NCBI GenBank assembly: GCA_030041045.1
Contig: JASHOQ010000102.1
Coordinates: 45,753 to 109,752 of the forward strand
Source of the DNA: Acidobacteriaceae bacterium
GTDB lineage: Bacteria; Acidobacteriota; Terriglobia; Terriglobales; Acidobacteriaceae
DNA: 64,000 nt
Direction of reading: 5' to 3'
Every line of letters starts with the position of its first letter. Position 1 is the stretch's first letter. The position numbers were made by a program, and so were the translations under genes. Below are positions 35,290-45,312 of the stretch, one piece after another. The notes below the pieces were generated by a model. The model was not told the DNA's origin. It did not search any database and saw only the letters and a list, made by a program, of their open reading frames with translations.

Positions 35290-35889
35290 ATGACCCTGCT
35301 CGATCTCTGCTCCTACATCGGCCTCGGCGCCACCGGCGCCGTCACCCTCAACCTGTTCCTCGGCATGTTGATGGCGGTGCGTTACAGCCCCGTGCGCGCC
35401 TGGCCGCATTTGCGCATCAACGTTTTTCTTCTTCACCGGTGGACCGCGTACCTTGCCGTCGTTCTCACCGTCACCCATCCTCTGGTCCTGCTCTTCATCC
35501 CCGCGCCGCGCTTTCGCCTGCTTGATTTACTGTGGCCCACCCATTCTCCGCTCCAACCGAAAATCAATCTCGCCGGGGCCGGCGCAGCGTATTTGGTCCT
35601 GCTCGTCCTCATCACTTCGCTCCTGCGCACGCGCATCGGCCGCCCGCTCTGGCGCGCCATTCACTACTGCGTCTTTCCCGCAGCCGTCCTCGTCTTCCTG
35701 CACAGCATCCTCACCGATCCGCTGCTCAAAGACGGCCGTCCCGATCTGCTCGATGGCGGCAAAATCTTCGTCGAAATCTGCGCGCTCCTCAGTTTCGCCG
35801 CCGTGGCCGTGCGCTGGCGCCTGCGCGGCGCGGGCTTTCGCCCGCGTCTCCCCGCAGTCCGCTCGGCCAAGGCCTCAACCGGAACTTAG
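35290..35889 (+). CDS. Ferric-reductase-like heme membrane protein
   Basis: A 199-residue protein with five or six predicted membrane helices. Two helices carry paired His as in heme-b binding ferric-reductase-like proteins: LLHRWTAYLAVVLTVTHPLVLL and AIHYCVFPAAVLVFLHSIL. There is no flavin or NAD domain, so it resembles the stand-alone membrane part (MsrQ/cytochrome-b type). It lies 78 bp after the permease; the link to that function is unclear. Confidence 0.75.
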   Translation: MTLLDLCSYIGLGATGAVTLNLFLGMLMAVRYSPVRAWPHLRINVFLLHRWTAYLAVVLTVTHPLVLLFIPAPRFRLLDLLWPTHSPLQPKINLAGAGAAYLVLLVLITSLLRTRIGRPLWRAIHYCVFPAAVLVFLHSILTDPLLKDGRPDLLDGGKIFVEICALLSFAAVAVRWRLRGAGFRPRLPAVRSAKASTGT

Positions 35890-36316
35890 TCCCGGCTGCC
35901 GCGACTGACCATCCGGGCACCGAGGCGTTGCGCTTAAGGGCAAAGGGACCGTGAAACAAGTTTGCAGACTGCGCGCATCGCATCGCCGTCTATCCCGGCG
36001 GCAGCCGGCACAGCGCTCCGGGCGCCGTCCGCTGAAGCGAAGGCCCCCGAGAGCATTGGCTGCATAGGCGGGCCGCGAGGCGCGCGCGGCAATCCCGCAG
36101 CAATTTCCCGTAGTGGGTCAGTCTGAATTCACTTTGAGCGGGCACGCCATCACAAGCTGCTGGAAAAATCTATCGAAGCGGGCTTTGTGACAAGGACACG
36201 GCTTTAGCCGGGCCATAAAACGACGCCAAAATGAATGCGGGCTTCAGCCCCTGAGGGAAGGTTTTCTCAAACTGATCCACTACCCAATTTCCGATTCCTT
36301 TCAAGCGTGGGATACA
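35890..36316. other. Intergenic region with repeat element
   Basis: 427 bp without a gene. The right part holds a REP-like hairpin element (36178-36258). At 36110-36121 GTAGTGGGTCAG, read on the minus strand as CTGACCCACTAC, resembles the end of the receptor-upstream element at 51493. The left half shows only GC-rich sequence. Confidence 0.5.
36178..36258. repeat. REP-like palindromic repeat element (copy 2)
   Basis: It contains the perfect palindromes CGGCT-TT-AGCCG (36199-36210) and GGGCT-TC-AGCCC (36239-36250), with a related GCGGGCTTT unit at 36178. The layout resembles 31531-31625. Confidence 0.55.
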
Positions 36317-37813
36317 ATGGCGGCCATGATGCGGCGGGCATGGTTTGCATTTTTTCTTTGGTTTTCTTTTTGCTCCCTCGCCGCCGCAGCGCAGCCCGCC
36401 AACCCGAACTCCGCGAGAGCAATCTCCGCCGCTCTGCACGCAAGAAATTATTCTGCCGCGCTTGCGTTGCTCGCTCCGGCGCTGCGGCAGTCTCCCAACG
36501 ATGCTCAGTTATGGACCTTCGCAGGTCTTGCTTATTCCGGCCAGGGACAAAAGACTGAAGCTCTCCAGTCATTCAAAAAGGCTCTCGGAATTTCACCCCA
36601 ATACCTTCCCGCGCTCGAAGGCGCTGCGCAGCTGGAGTATCAATCCGGAGACAGCCAAGCGGAAGCGTTGCTTGAGCGCGTGGTCAAGCTGGTCCCCGGC
36701 GATACCACCGCGCACACCATGTTGGCGTCGCTGGCCTTTCAAAACCACAACTGCGCAGAGGCAGTAGCGCAATTCGACCAATCCGGCTCCGATTTTCAGT
36801 CCCAGCCGTTCGTGCTGCGCAGCTATGGAATCTGTCTTGCAAATCTGGAGCGCTACGCGCAGGCCCAGGAAATCTTTGTGCGCTTGTTGGCGCAGCCCGG
36901 AGACGATCCGCGCGATCTTGAGCGGCTGGCTGCCATCCAGCTCGCACTCAATCGACCGGCCGATGCGCTGCACACGCTTGCGCCGGCTCTCACCGGCCAT
37001 CCTTCGGCTGTCGTGCTGGCAGAGGCGGCAGAGGCCTGTGAGCAGCAGAAAGACACTCCGCAAGCGGTCAGTCTGCTGCATCGCGCCATCGTCGAGAATC
37101 CAGCCGACACCGATCTCTATCTGCAATTCGCTGACGTCGCGCTGGTCCACCAGTCCTTTCAGGTTGGCGTGGATATGCTTTCCGCAGGTCTGAAGCAGGC
37201 GCCCGATTCCGCGGCGCTCTTCGTTGCGCGCGGAGTCCTGTACGTGCAATTGGCCGACTACGACCACGCGGAGTCGGACTTCGAGCAGGCCGACAAACTG
37301 GATCCGCAGCTTACCATCAGCGAGGCCGCCCGGGGAATGCTCGCCGAGCAGCAGAACGACCTGGATAAGGCGTTGGCTGTGGTGCGCGGCAAGCTGCGCA
37401 AAAGCCCCAACGATCCTCTGTTGCTTTTTGTCGAGGCCGATATTCTCGCCGAGCGAAATCCCGAAGTCGGAACTGCGGACTTTGACCAGGCGATGGCGGC
37501 GGCGCGCCAAGCCTCGGATCTGCAGCCGAAGACGACCGATGCTCTCGATCTTCTAGGCAAACTCGATCTCGAAGCCGATAACAATCAACGCGCCGTCGAT
37601 GAGTCCCGCGAAGCCCTGCGCCGCAATCCCGGCGACCAGCCCGCACTCTATCATTTGATCGTCGGCTTGCGCCGGACGGGACAGAAAGAGGAACTGCCTG
37701 CGCTTCTGCAGCGGCTCGCCGTATTGCGCCAGAAAGCCACCCGCGAAGAAGCTGAGCACAACCGGTACAAGCTCATCGAAGAGTCGGACAATAACACCGC
37801 CGCCGGAAAATGA
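36317..37813 (+). CDS. Secreted TPR protein, paralogue 1
   Basis: A 498-residue protein; ATG 36317 or 36326 could start it. It has a signal peptide (FAFFLWFSFCSLAAAAQ) and about ten TPR units. It is clearly paralogous to 43594-45063 and 55256-56746: all three share length, order and segments such as HQSFQVGVDML, AALFVARGVLYVQLADYDHAESDFEQADKLDP, RKSPNDPLLLFVEADIL and a final REEAEHNRYKLIEE. It is followed by a CRTAC1-type protein 73 bp downstream, then by a receptor. A periplasmic scaffold or ligand-handling role is inferred. Confidence 0.9.
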   Translation: MAAMMRRAWFAFFLWFSFCSLAAAAQPANPNSARAISAALHARNYSAALALLAPALRQSPNDAQLWTFAGLAYSGQGQKTEALQSFKKALGISPQYLPALEGAAQLEYQSGDSQAEALLERVVKLVPGDTTAHTMLASLAFQNHNCAEAVAQFDQSGSDFQSQPFVLRSYGICLANLERYAQAQEIFVRLLAQPGDDPRDLERLAAIQLALNRPADALHTLAPALTGHPSAVVLAEAAEACEQQKDTPQAVSLLHRAIVENPADTDLYLQFADVALVHQSFQVGVDMLSAGLKQAPDSAALFVARGVLYVQLADYDHAESDFEQADKLDPQLTISEAARGMLAEQQNDLDKALAVVRGKLRKSPNDPLLLFVEADILAERNPEVGTADFDQAMAAARQASDLQPKTTDALDLLGKLDLEADNNQRAVDESREALRRNPGDQPALYHLIVGLRRTGQKEELPALLQRLAVLRQKATREEAEHNRYKLIEESDNNTAAGK

Positions 37814-37886
37814 GCCTATCGCAGCCAGTCTGCGCAAGCCATTGCAGCGGCTCGCCCAAAGCAACGATGTGCCTCAAAGGGAAACT

Positions 37887-39659
37887 ATGAAGATCACGCG
37901 CCGCTCCTTCGTTTCCTCTGCCGCCGGCGCGCTCTTGCTTCCATCGGAGTGGCTTGCCGCTGCGCAGCAGCAGGGCGTCGCCTCAAGAGGCGTTGCGCCC
38001 CAGGCTCGTCCGCCGGCGTCGGGCCGCCCGTTCAACGCACACTTTGCGAATGTGGCGCAGCAGGCCGGTTTGCGCATTCCCACCATTTACGGCGGCATCG
38101 ATGCGAAGAAATACATCCTTGAAGCCAATGGCTGCGGATGCGCCTTCATCGACTACGACAATGATGGTTGGATCGACATCTTCCTTCTTTGCGGCACGCG
38201 CCTTGACTCGGCCCCGCCTGAAGCGACCAACCGTTTGTACAGGAACAATCGCGACGGCACCTTCACCGACGTGACCGACAAGGCCGGTCTGCACGCGGTG
38301 GGCTGGGCCAATGGCGTCTGCGTCGGCGACTACAACAACGACGGCTTCGAAGACATCTTCTGCACCTATTACGGAGAGAACCGTCTCTACCGGAACAACG
38401 GCAACGGCACGTTTACTGATGTGACGCGCGAGGCCGGCCTCCTGCGGGGGGAAACGCGATGGGGCGCCGGCTGCAGCTTCGTCGATTACAACCGCGACGG
38501 TCATCTCGATCTGTTCGTCTCCAATTACATCCGCTTCGATCTTGCCAGGGCGCCCGTTCCCGGCCAGGCTTCCACCTGCAACTGGAAAGGAATCCCCGTC
38601 AATTGCGGCCCGCGTGGTTTACCCCCCGGACGCCACCTGCTCTACCGCAACAACGGCGACGGCACCTTCACTGACGTGACCAAAGAGAGCGGCATCGCCG
38701 CGGCCACTGAAAGCTACGGCATGACCGTGGTGGCCGCCGACTTCGACGAGGACGGATGGACCGACATCTTCGTGGCCTGCGATTCGACGCCGAGCCTGTT
38801 GTTCATGAACAACCATGACGGCACCTTCCGCGAAGAGGGCGTGTTGCGCGGCGTAGCCTTGAGTGAAGATGGGATGGAGCAGGCCGGCATGGGCGTCGGC
38901 ATCGGCGACTATCAGCCCGTCGGCCATCTCGATCTCTTCAAGACCCATTTCATGGGCGACACCGACGGCCTCTATCGCAATGACGGCACCGGCAGCTTCG
39001 ACGATCGCACGCGCGCCGCCAAAATCGGCGTGGAAACCCGCTATGTAAGCTGGGGCACCGGATTTGCCGACTTCGACAACGACGGCCTCGCCGACATCCT
39101 CATCGTTACCGGCAACGTCTATCCGGAGGTTGAGCGCGTTCTGCCCGACAGTCCTTACAAAAGTCCGTGCATTCTTTTCCGCAATCTCGGCAACGGAACC
39201 TTCGAGGAGCTCGGCGCAGAGGCCGGACCGGGAATCGCTGAGCCTCATCCGGGACGAGGCTGCGCCTTCGGCGACTTCGATAACGATGGCGATGTCGATG
39301 TTCTGATTGTGAACATGAATGAGCCGCCGACGTTGCTCCGTAATGACCTATCCGGCCGCCAGAATTGGATCAAGATTTTTCTCGAGGGCGTAAAGTCCAA
39401 TCGAAGCGCCATTGGAGCGCGCGTCCTGGTTCACTACGGAGGCAAGGTACAAGCCCAGGCAAGGGTGAGCCAGTCCAGTTACTACTCCTCGTGCGACCCG
39501 CGCTTGCACTTCGGCCTGGGCGAAGCAAAGACCGTCGATGTCGAAATCTTCTGGCCCAGCGGCCTTCGCGAGACCATCCGCGGCGTGCCCGCGAATCAAC
39601 TCGTTACCGTCCGCGAGGGCGCGGGAATTGTGAAGAATCGCGGCTGGAGCCGCAGTTAG
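37887..39659 (+). CDS. CRTAC1 / ASPIC-UnbV protein with FG-GAP repeats, Tat-exported
   Basis: A 590-residue protein from ATG 37887, preceded by AAAGGGAAA. The N-terminus ITRRSFVSSAAGALLL is a Tat-type signal. The body has FG-GAP/VCBS calcium-binding propeller repeats, seen as DYDNDGWIDIFL, DYNNDGFEDIFC, DYNRDGHLDLFV, DFDEDGWTDIFV, DFDNDGLADILI and DFDNDGDVDVLI, each alternating with YRNNxxGTFTDVT. The C-terminus is an ASPIC/UnbV domain (GARVLVHYGGKVQ; DPRLHFGLGEAKTVDVEIFWPSG). Such proteins are extracellular or periplasmic and often sit beside TPR genes, as here; their biochemical role is not established. Confidence 0.92.
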   Translation: MKITRRSFVSSAAGALLLPSEWLAAAQQQGVASRGVAPQARPPASGRPFNAHFANVAQQAGLRIPTIYGGIDAKKYILEANGCGCAFIDYDNDGWIDIFLLCGTRLDSAPPEATNRLYRNNRDGTFTDVTDKAGLHAVGWANGVCVGDYNNDGFEDIFCTYYGENRLYRNNGNGTFTDVTREAGLLRGETRWGAGCSFVDYNRDGHLDLFVSNYIRFDLARAPVPGQASTCNWKGIPVNCGPRGLPPGRHLLYRNNGDGTFTDVTKESGIAAATESYGMTVVAADFDEDGWTDIFVACDSTPSLLFMNNHDGTFREEGVLRGVALSEDGMEQAGMGVGIGDYQPVGHLDLFKTHFMGDTDGLYRNDGTGSFDDRTRAAKIGVETRYVSWGTGFADFDNDGLADILIVTGNVYPEVERVLPDSPYKSPCILFRNLGNGTFEELGAEAGPGIAEPHPGRGCAFGDFDNDGDVDVLIVNMNEPPTLLRNDLSGRQNWIKIFLEGVKSNRSAIGARVLVHYGGKVQAQARVSQSSYYSSCDPRLHFGLGEAKTVDVEIFWPSGLRETIRGVPANQLVTVREGAGIVKNRGWSRS

Positions 39660-39747
39660 AACGGCGCCGCAACCATCGTGCCCTTGCCCCCTCCCCTGGT
39701 CGCAACTCCGCCTCCATTCTTCGGTGTAGATTCGCCTCCCACTTTTC

Positions 39748-39767
39748 GTAGTACATCTGACCTATTG
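39748..39767 (+). promoter_or_regulatory. Conserved element GTAGTACAYCTGACCYATTG, copy 1
   Basis: It is 167 bp upstream of the receptor start at 39935. The same 20-base element, with two T/C differences, is at 51493-51512 upstream of the other receptor in this half of the window. Related sites precede the GH127-like gene (45176) and the sensor operon (47314). It could be an activator site of the NarL-type regulator encoded between them, or a remnant of a dispersed repeat. Confidence 0.5.
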
Positions 39768-39934
39768 CATGTTCTTTTTGCTCGGGACGAACATGGCCGG
39801 TGCGATCAATTCACACATTCACAAAGGGATTGAGGCCATGTTCATTCGCAACCAACCCCAGGATTTTGCTCCTTCCGGCAAACGCATACTCAATCTCCCG
39901 CACTTTCACCGGTAACCCATTCAGGAGGCGCTCT

Positions 39935-42900
39935 ATGCGGGTAAGAAGAGGGCTCAGATTCTTTGCATGGTCATTGCTGATCGTGGGTTGCTCCTCGGCG
40001 GCCTTTGCGCAATTTACCAGCAGTGTGCAGGGCGTCGTGCAAGATCCAGGCAGCCGAGCTGTTCCCGGCGCTGCGGTGCGCATCGTCGACCAGAACACCC
40101 AGGTGGCTCAGGCCACAACATCCGACTCCTCCGGCAACTACCGTTTCGTGAACTTGCCGCCCGATCCCTACAAGATCACGGTCGAGGCCAACGGTTTCGC
40201 CAAGGCTGAAGCCGACATCACCTTGCAGACCGAACAAAACCTCAACGTGCCCATTACCCTGAAAGTCGGGGCAGTCAGCGAAAACGTGGTGGTCACCACG
40301 CAGACCCCGGTGATCGACACCGCCGACAGCCGCAATCAAATGACACTGGAAAACTCCGGCGTCGCGGAGCTGCCGGTGCAGGGCCGCAATATGGTCACCC
40401 TCACCACGCTCGCACCCGGAGTCTCCGGTTTGGGAACCGTGGGCGGCGGCGAGCCCGGCTCGGCCGGCACACCCGGGTCGGCCCCGGACAACTATTCCAC
40501 TGAAACCCAGGTAGACGCCAGCGCCAACGGCCAGGGACAGATGTCGAACATGTACGTCGTCGACGGCCTGGACGTGACCAGCGGCATTCGCCAGGGCGTG
40601 CTCAACCTCACGCCCAACCCCGAGTCCATTCAGGAAGCCGCCGTTCAGGTGAACACTTATTCGGCGCAATACAGCCGCGCCACGGGCGTACAGGAAGTGA
40701 TGACCACCAAATCCGGTTCGGATCAATTCCATGGTTCGGCGTCCGACTGGTTCTACACCGAGCAGATGTGGGCGTTGACTCACTTCTCCGGACCCAAATA
40801 CCTGCCCTTCCGCAGCAACAACATGTCGGGGTCCATCGGCGGGCCCATCATTCCCCACCACCAGCTCTACGGCTTCTTCGCCATTGAGCCGCTGCGCTCC
40901 GCCACCACGGCCAGCGGCGCGCTTTCCTTCCCCGATCCGGCGTTTGTTTCCTATGCGCAGGCGGGCAGCGGCCCAGCTACCACCGCAAACACGGTGGGAA
41001 CCAAGATCATGAGCACGTATGTTCCTGAGCACCTGGCCGACGTAACGCAAATCGCCACCGCAGCGCAATACTTCGGCAACAACTCGGCCGGAACTCCTAT
41101 TTGCTCAGCGGATCCGGCTGAGGTTGACGACATTCCCTGCACTACGGAGATGTTGGACTCAGGCAACTACACCGCTACGTCTTTTCGCAATGGAACCCAG
41201 TGGTTCCTGCGCGTCGACAAGAATTGGGCCAAGGACAGGATTTACGGAAGCGTTTATCGCACTACGCTGTCCTACGGCACGCCCGTGGCCGTTTCCGCCT
41301 TCAACGGCGCCAACAACAACTATGAGCGCGCGTTCCAGTTCAACTACGTGCATCAGTTTTCTTCCACCTGGATCAATGAAGGCATTTTCGGCGTGAGCCG
41401 CGTCCAGGGCCTGGAGGGCTTGAACGCCCCCAACTACTCCGTTCCCGATGTCAGCGTAACCGGAGTGGGTCTCGGCTACGGAACCGGCTTCGCGCAGGGC
41501 GACTTCATCCAGAACAACTACCACTGGCGCGATGTCCTGACCCACGTCAAGGGCGCACACACGTTGAAGTTCGGCTATGAAGGCTGGTACGGGAACGATG
41601 TCGAACCTTTCCAGGGGCCCTGGTCCCAGCCCTCTTTCAGCTTCAACAACCTGCTCGACCTCGCGGAGAGTACTCCGGAGTCGGAAAACCACGTGTACTA
41701 CAGCCCTCAAACCGGCCAGGCGCAGTTGTGGTCGTGGGACGCGGCTTCCCGAACCTGGGGCGTATTCGCCGAAGATACATGGAAGACGAAAAAGAACCTG
41801 ACGCTGACCCTGGGCCTGCGCTGGGACGACAGCGGCAACCCGTGGAGCGATAGCAGCAGCACGGTCTTCGGCAACTTCTATTTCGGGACCGGAAGCACCA
41901 TGGGGGATCGCATTGCAAGCGGCTATGTGAAGGCTACGCCCAAGGCCCTGGAGAGCTCAGTCTCTGATTTGTGGAGTCCGCGCGTCGGCATTGCCTGGGA
42001 CGTGACCGGGAGGGGCACCACCGTGGTGCGTGGCGGATTCGGCATTTACAACGACTGGCTGACGCAGGCCAACGTGCAGGAGGAGTTCCGCGGCAGTCCT
42101 CCCGGCGAAGTCGAACCCACGTTTAGCGCAGCGGTTCTGGATCCGACGGCCGGAGCGCCTTCTCCCTACTTTAACTTGGGCAGCGGAGACACGCCCCCGT
42201 TCGGCTTTGCCGCCGCAGGCGACTACCCTCCCTTGTGCGCATCGCCGCCCTGTCTGAATGCCGCCAATGGAATTGCGGGCGCGAACGTCTCCATCGGCGG
42301 TGTCAATCCCCACCTGGCATCGCCCAAAGCCAATATCTGGTCGGCCACGTTCCAGCAGAAAATCGGAATTAACTATTCCGCCAGCGTCGGCTATGCCGGA
42401 TCGCACGGCTACAACATGGTGGGAGGCGGCGATACGGCCGGGATTGTCAGCTACGGCCAGACCATCAACGCCTACGCCCTCGACCTGTACATGCACAACA
42501 GCATGACGCCGACGCGCTACAATCCCTACTTCGGCTCCATCACCTACACCACCAACGATCGCTACAGCAATTACGAGAGCGTGTTCTTCGACTTCAATGG
42601 ACGCTTCGCGCGCGGCGGCTTCCTTGACGCATCGTATACACGTTCGCAGTCGCAGGACGACGCCAGTAACTATCCCGCCGAGTCGACGCCAAGCACCTAC
42701 TACGGGCCGTCTCCCTGGGATGTGCCCAATCGCTTCGCCTTCACTGCGAACTATGAGCTGCAGGGTCTCAACGGCGGGCATGGCGCCGCGGGGCGAGTCA
42801 CCGGAGGTTGGGGAGCCAGTGGAGTCACTGTCTTCCAATCCGGCTATCCGCAATTCATCAGCACCCAGGCTGGATTTGTTGCGTTGTGCGCTGACGGCAC

Positions 42901-43387
42901 CAACTCCAGCGACAACCCGTCAGGATGTCCGACCGCGTCCAATGTCATGCAAGCGGCCTTCGGCCCCGGAAGCGGTGACTACAACGTGGACGGCGAGAGC
43001 GCTAATACGCTGGCCAGCGTCGTCACCGGAGGGCTCGATTACCCCAATGTCACCAGCTACAGTCAGGGACACTCGAAAAGCGCTTTTCTCAAAGGAGTGT
43101 TCACGTCCGGGCAGTTCGCCACCCCCACGTTCGGGACCGAGGGCAATGAGAAGGCCATGCAGTTCCGTGGTCCGAATTATTTTGACAGCGACCTGAACAT
43201 CTACAAAACCACAGCCATCGCGGAGCGTGTCAATTTCCAGGTGCGTTTCGAGTTCTTTGATCTCTTCAACCGCGTGAATCTCACTAACTTCGACTCGAAC
43301 CTTGCCGACCTGGGCAGCACCTTCGGCGAAGCTCGATCGCAGCAGCTCCCCCGCTACTGGCAGCTTGCCGGAAGGTTCACCTTCTGA
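39935..43387 (+). CDS. TonB-dependent receptor, Oar-like
   Basis: A 1150-residue protein from ATG 39935, preceded by CAGGAGG with a 7-bp spacer. It has a signal peptide (FFAWSLLIVGCSSAAFAQ), a CarboxypepD_reg domain (VQGVVQDPGSRAVPGAAVRI), plug (MTLENSGVAELPVQGRNMVTL) and a barrel ending in GRFTF. It is similar to the receptor at 51730-55104 (shared QEVMTTKSGSDQFHGS-like and FEFFDLFNRVNLTNF-like segments); each is followed by a TPR paralogue. A strong terminator hairpin follows directly. The ligand is unknown; the next enzyme gene is GH127-like, so a plant glycan or glycopeptide is possible. Confidence 0.93.
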   Translation: MRVRRGLRFFAWSLLIVGCSSAAFAQFTSSVQGVVQDPGSRAVPGAAVRIVDQNTQVAQATTSDSSGNYRFVNLPPDPYKITVEANGFAKAEADITLQTEQNLNVPITLKVGAVSENVVVTTQTPVIDTADSRNQMTLENSGVAELPVQGRNMVTLTTLAPGVSGLGTVGGGEPGSAGTPGSAPDNYSTETQVDASANGQGQMSNMYVVDGLDVTSGIRQGVLNLTPNPESIQEAAVQVNTYSAQYSRATGVQEVMTTKSGSDQFHGSASDWFYTEQMWALTHFSGPKYLPFRSNNMSGSIGGPIIPHHQLYGFFAIEPLRSATTASGALSFPDPAFVSYAQAGSGPATTANTVGTKIMSTYVPEHLADVTQIATAAQYFGNNSAGTPICSADPAEVDDIPCTTEMLDSGNYTATSFRNGTQWFLRVDKNWAKDRIYGSVYRTTLSYGTPVAVSAFNGANNNYERAFQFNYVHQFSSTWINEGIFGVSRVQGLEGLNAPNYSVPDVSVTGVGLGYGTGFAQGDFIQNNYHWRDVLTHVKGAHTLKFGYEGWYGNDVEPFQGPWSQPSFSFNNLLDLAESTPESENHVYYSPQTGQAQLWSWDAASRTWGVFAEDTWKTKKNLTLTLGLRWDDSGNPWSDSSSTVFGNFYFGTGSTMGDRIASGYVKATPKALESSVSDLWSPRVGIAWDVTGRGTTVVRGGFGIYNDWLTQANVQEEFRGSPPGEVEPTFSAAVLDPTAGAPSPYFNLGSGDTPPFGFAAAGDYPPLCASPPCLNAANGIAGANVSIGGVNPHLASPKANIWSATFQQKIGINYSASVGYAGSHGYNMVGGGDTAGIVSYGQTINAYALDLYMHNSMTPTRYNPYFGSITYTTNDRYSNYESVFFDFNGRFARGGFLDASYTRSQSQDDASNYPAESTPSTYYGPSPWDVPNRFAFTANYELQGLNGGHGAAGRVTGGWGASGVTVFQSGYPQFISTQAGFVALCADGTNSSDNPSGCPTASNVMQAAFGPGSGDYNVDGESANTLASVVTGGLDYPNVTSYSQGHSKSAFLKGVFTSGQFATPTFGTEGNEKAMQFRGPNYFDSDLNIYKTTAIAERVNFQVRFEFFDLFNRVNLTNFDSNLADLGSTFGEARSQQLPRYWQLAGRFTF

Positions 43388-43411
43388 GTCGTCTCCAACC
43401 CGAGACACGGT

Positions 43412-43437
43412 CCTGCCGCTTGCACTCAAGCGGCAGG
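43412..43437 (+). terminator. Intrinsic terminator after receptor gene
   Basis: A perfect 10-bp stem CCTGCCGCTT / AAGCGGCAGG around a 6-base loop, 25 bp after the stop codon, followed by a mildly U-rich stretch (GCTCCTCTGTTCTT). It separates the receptor from the TPR gene or causes partial read-through. Confidence 0.7.
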
Positions 43438-43593
43438 GCTCCTCTGTTCTTCGTGTGCGTGATCGCGCCTCATTGGGCGCGTTGTATGCTCGGATGTGAT
43501 CCTGTGGGCTCCTGCGCGGGTTCCCTGCCAATGGTTCGTAGAGGATTCTTCCCGCCTCTCAAGAAAGGCGCGCGCAGGATGGATACCTGAGCG

Positions 43594-45063
43594 ATGCGCT
43601 TGCTTCAAAAGACACTCACGCTCCTCTTGCTTGCCGCCCTGCTCCATTGCGCCGCGGCACAAAATCGTGACCGCGCTCAATCCATTGCCGCGGCACTGAA
43701 CGCCGGCGACTACGCAGAGGCGCTCGAGCTGCTGCGTCCTGCGCTCCAGGCCTCGCCGGGCGATGCGCGCTTGTGGGCCATGCAGGGCGCCGCCCAGGCC
43801 GCGCTTGGTGAGAAATCGCAGGCGCTGGCTTCCTATCGCAGCGCGCTCAAGATCGCTCCCGATAATCTGCCGGCCTTGCAGGGTGCGGCCCAGATTGAAT
43901 TTGATGCGGCCAACCCCGACGCCATTCCGCTTCTCGAGCGCCTGCTCAAACTTCGCCCGCAGGACGAAATCGGCCAGGGCATGCTCGCGGTGCTCGAGTA
44001 CCAGCAGGGCAACTGCCCTGCGGCTGTCGACCACTTCGAGAAGACCGGCTCGTTATTTGACTCCAAGCCCGACGCGCTTCACGCCATCGCCACCTGCTTC
44101 GTTCGCCTTCATCGGCCCGATCAGGCAGTCCCCTTGCTGGAGCGTGTTCTCGGCCAGAGCCCAGGCGATGAGCACGAGCGGCGGCTGCTCGCCTCCTTGC
44201 AGCTCATGGCGCACCAGCCTCAGGACGCCCTGGCTACGCTGGCCCCTCTGTTATCCACCGGGCAGAGTCCAGGCGCGCTCGAGCTTGCTTCCGCGGCTTA
44301 CGAAGACGCACACCAGACCGAAAAGGCCGTCGACGCGCTGCGCCAGGCCATCGTTCTTGATCCCGATCAGGTTCAGCTTTACGTTGACTTCGCCGCCCTG
44401 GCCTCCGCGCACCAGTCTTTCGAGGTCGGCATGAACGTGGTCGACGACGGAATCGAGCTGCATCCCAACGCCGCACCGCTCTACTTTGCCCGTGGCGTTC
44501 TGCACGTGCAGCTCGCCCAGTACGATTCCGCGCAGTCGGATTTCGAGACCGCCTATCGCCTCGATCCCAACCAATCGCTGAGCACCGCGGCGCTTGGCCT
44601 GGCGGACGTTCAACAGAACCATCTCGATCGCGCATTGGCCACCGTCGAGGAGCGCCTTGCGCGCAAGCCCAACGATCCCATCCTGCTCTATCTGCAAGCC
44701 GACATTCTGCTGCGCCAGGGCGCCGAACCCGGAACTCCGGATTTCGAGAAGGCCATGCATTCGGCGCAACGCGCGGTCAGTCTCGGCCCTGGTTTGGGGC
44801 CGGCTCACGCGGTCCTGGCCAAGCTCTATCTCCAGGCCGGCTCGTACCCGCGGGCCGTGGCTGAATCGAAGCGCGCTCTGGAGATCGATCCCACCGACCA
44901 ATCCTCGGTCTACCACCTGATCCAGGCGCTTAAAAAGAGCGGCGAAACCAGCCAGATCCCCGAATTGCTCCAGCGCCTCGCGCAACTTCGACAGGCTGCG
45001 GACGTGAAGGAGCGCGAGCAATACCGTTTTCGCCTTGTCGACGGCAGCAATTCCGCGCCATAG
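43594..45063 (+). CDS. Secreted TPR protein, paralogue 2
   Basis: A 489-residue protein with signal peptide MRLLQKTLTLLLLAALLHCAAAQ and TPR units throughout. It is paralogous to 36317-37813 and 55256-56746 (HQSFEVGMNVVDDG, APLYFARGVLHVQLAQYDSAQSDFETAYRLDP, ARKPNDPILLYLQADILLRQG). It lies 206 bp after a receptor, with a terminator between. The repeated pairing of this family with receptors suggests it helps handle imported material in the periplasm, but no binding site is visible. Confidence 0.9.
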   Translation: MRLLQKTLTLLLLAALLHCAAAQNRDRAQSIAAALNAGDYAEALELLRPALQASPGDARLWAMQGAAQAALGEKSQALASYRSALKIAPDNLPALQGAAQIEFDAANPDAIPLLERLLKLRPQDEIGQGMLAVLEYQQGNCPAAVDHFEKTGSLFDSKPDALHAIATCFVRLHRPDQAVPLLERVLGQSPGDEHERRLLASLQLMAHQPQDALATLAPLLSTGQSPGALELASAAYEDAHQTEKAVDALRQAIVLDPDQVQLYVDFAALASAHQSFEVGMNVVDDGIELHPNAAPLYFARGVLHVQLAQYDSAQSDFETAYRLDPNQSLSTAALGLADVQQNHLDRALATVEERLARKPNDPILLYLQADILLRQGAEPGTPDFEKAMHSAQRAVSLGPGLGPAHAVLAKLYLQAGSYPRAVAESKRALEIDPTDQSSVYHLIQALKKSGETSQIPELLQRLAQLRQAADVKEREQYRFRLVDGSNSAP

Positions 45064-45175
45064 CAGCAGACGGCGGATATTCCTGGCTGCCCTCTTCGCC
45101 AACCCAAGCACGGTGCTTCACTGCGTACCTGTGCTTATCCAGATCCATCCAGCCTCGATCGGGAATCGCCGGCGC

Positions 45176-45188
45176 TATGGTACATCTG
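45176..45188 (+). promoter_or_regulatory. Candidate regulatory site TATGGTACATCTG
   Basis: It lies 124 bp before the GH127-like start. It shares GTACATCTG with the element at 39748 and 12 of 13 bases, in opposite orientation, with 47314-47326. ATGGT here pairs with ACCAT at 45190-45194, an inverted repeat with an 8-base centre. Confidence 0.4.
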
Positions 45189-45312
45189 CACCATTTCCCC
45201 TGTTTGCTGCCATCGAATAGGGTAGGGCAATTCGCATCATCCTGCCGCGCTTAACCCTCATGGCGCGGCGCAATCGAGAAATCGCCGGTTCGTGAACGCT
45301 GCAACCAAGCAT

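Noticed and set aside
36110..36135. Possible end of an insertion sequence (GTAGTGGGTCAGTCTGAATT)
   Set aside because: It looks like a transposon-end style sequence, but no matching second end, target duplication or transposase is present in the window.
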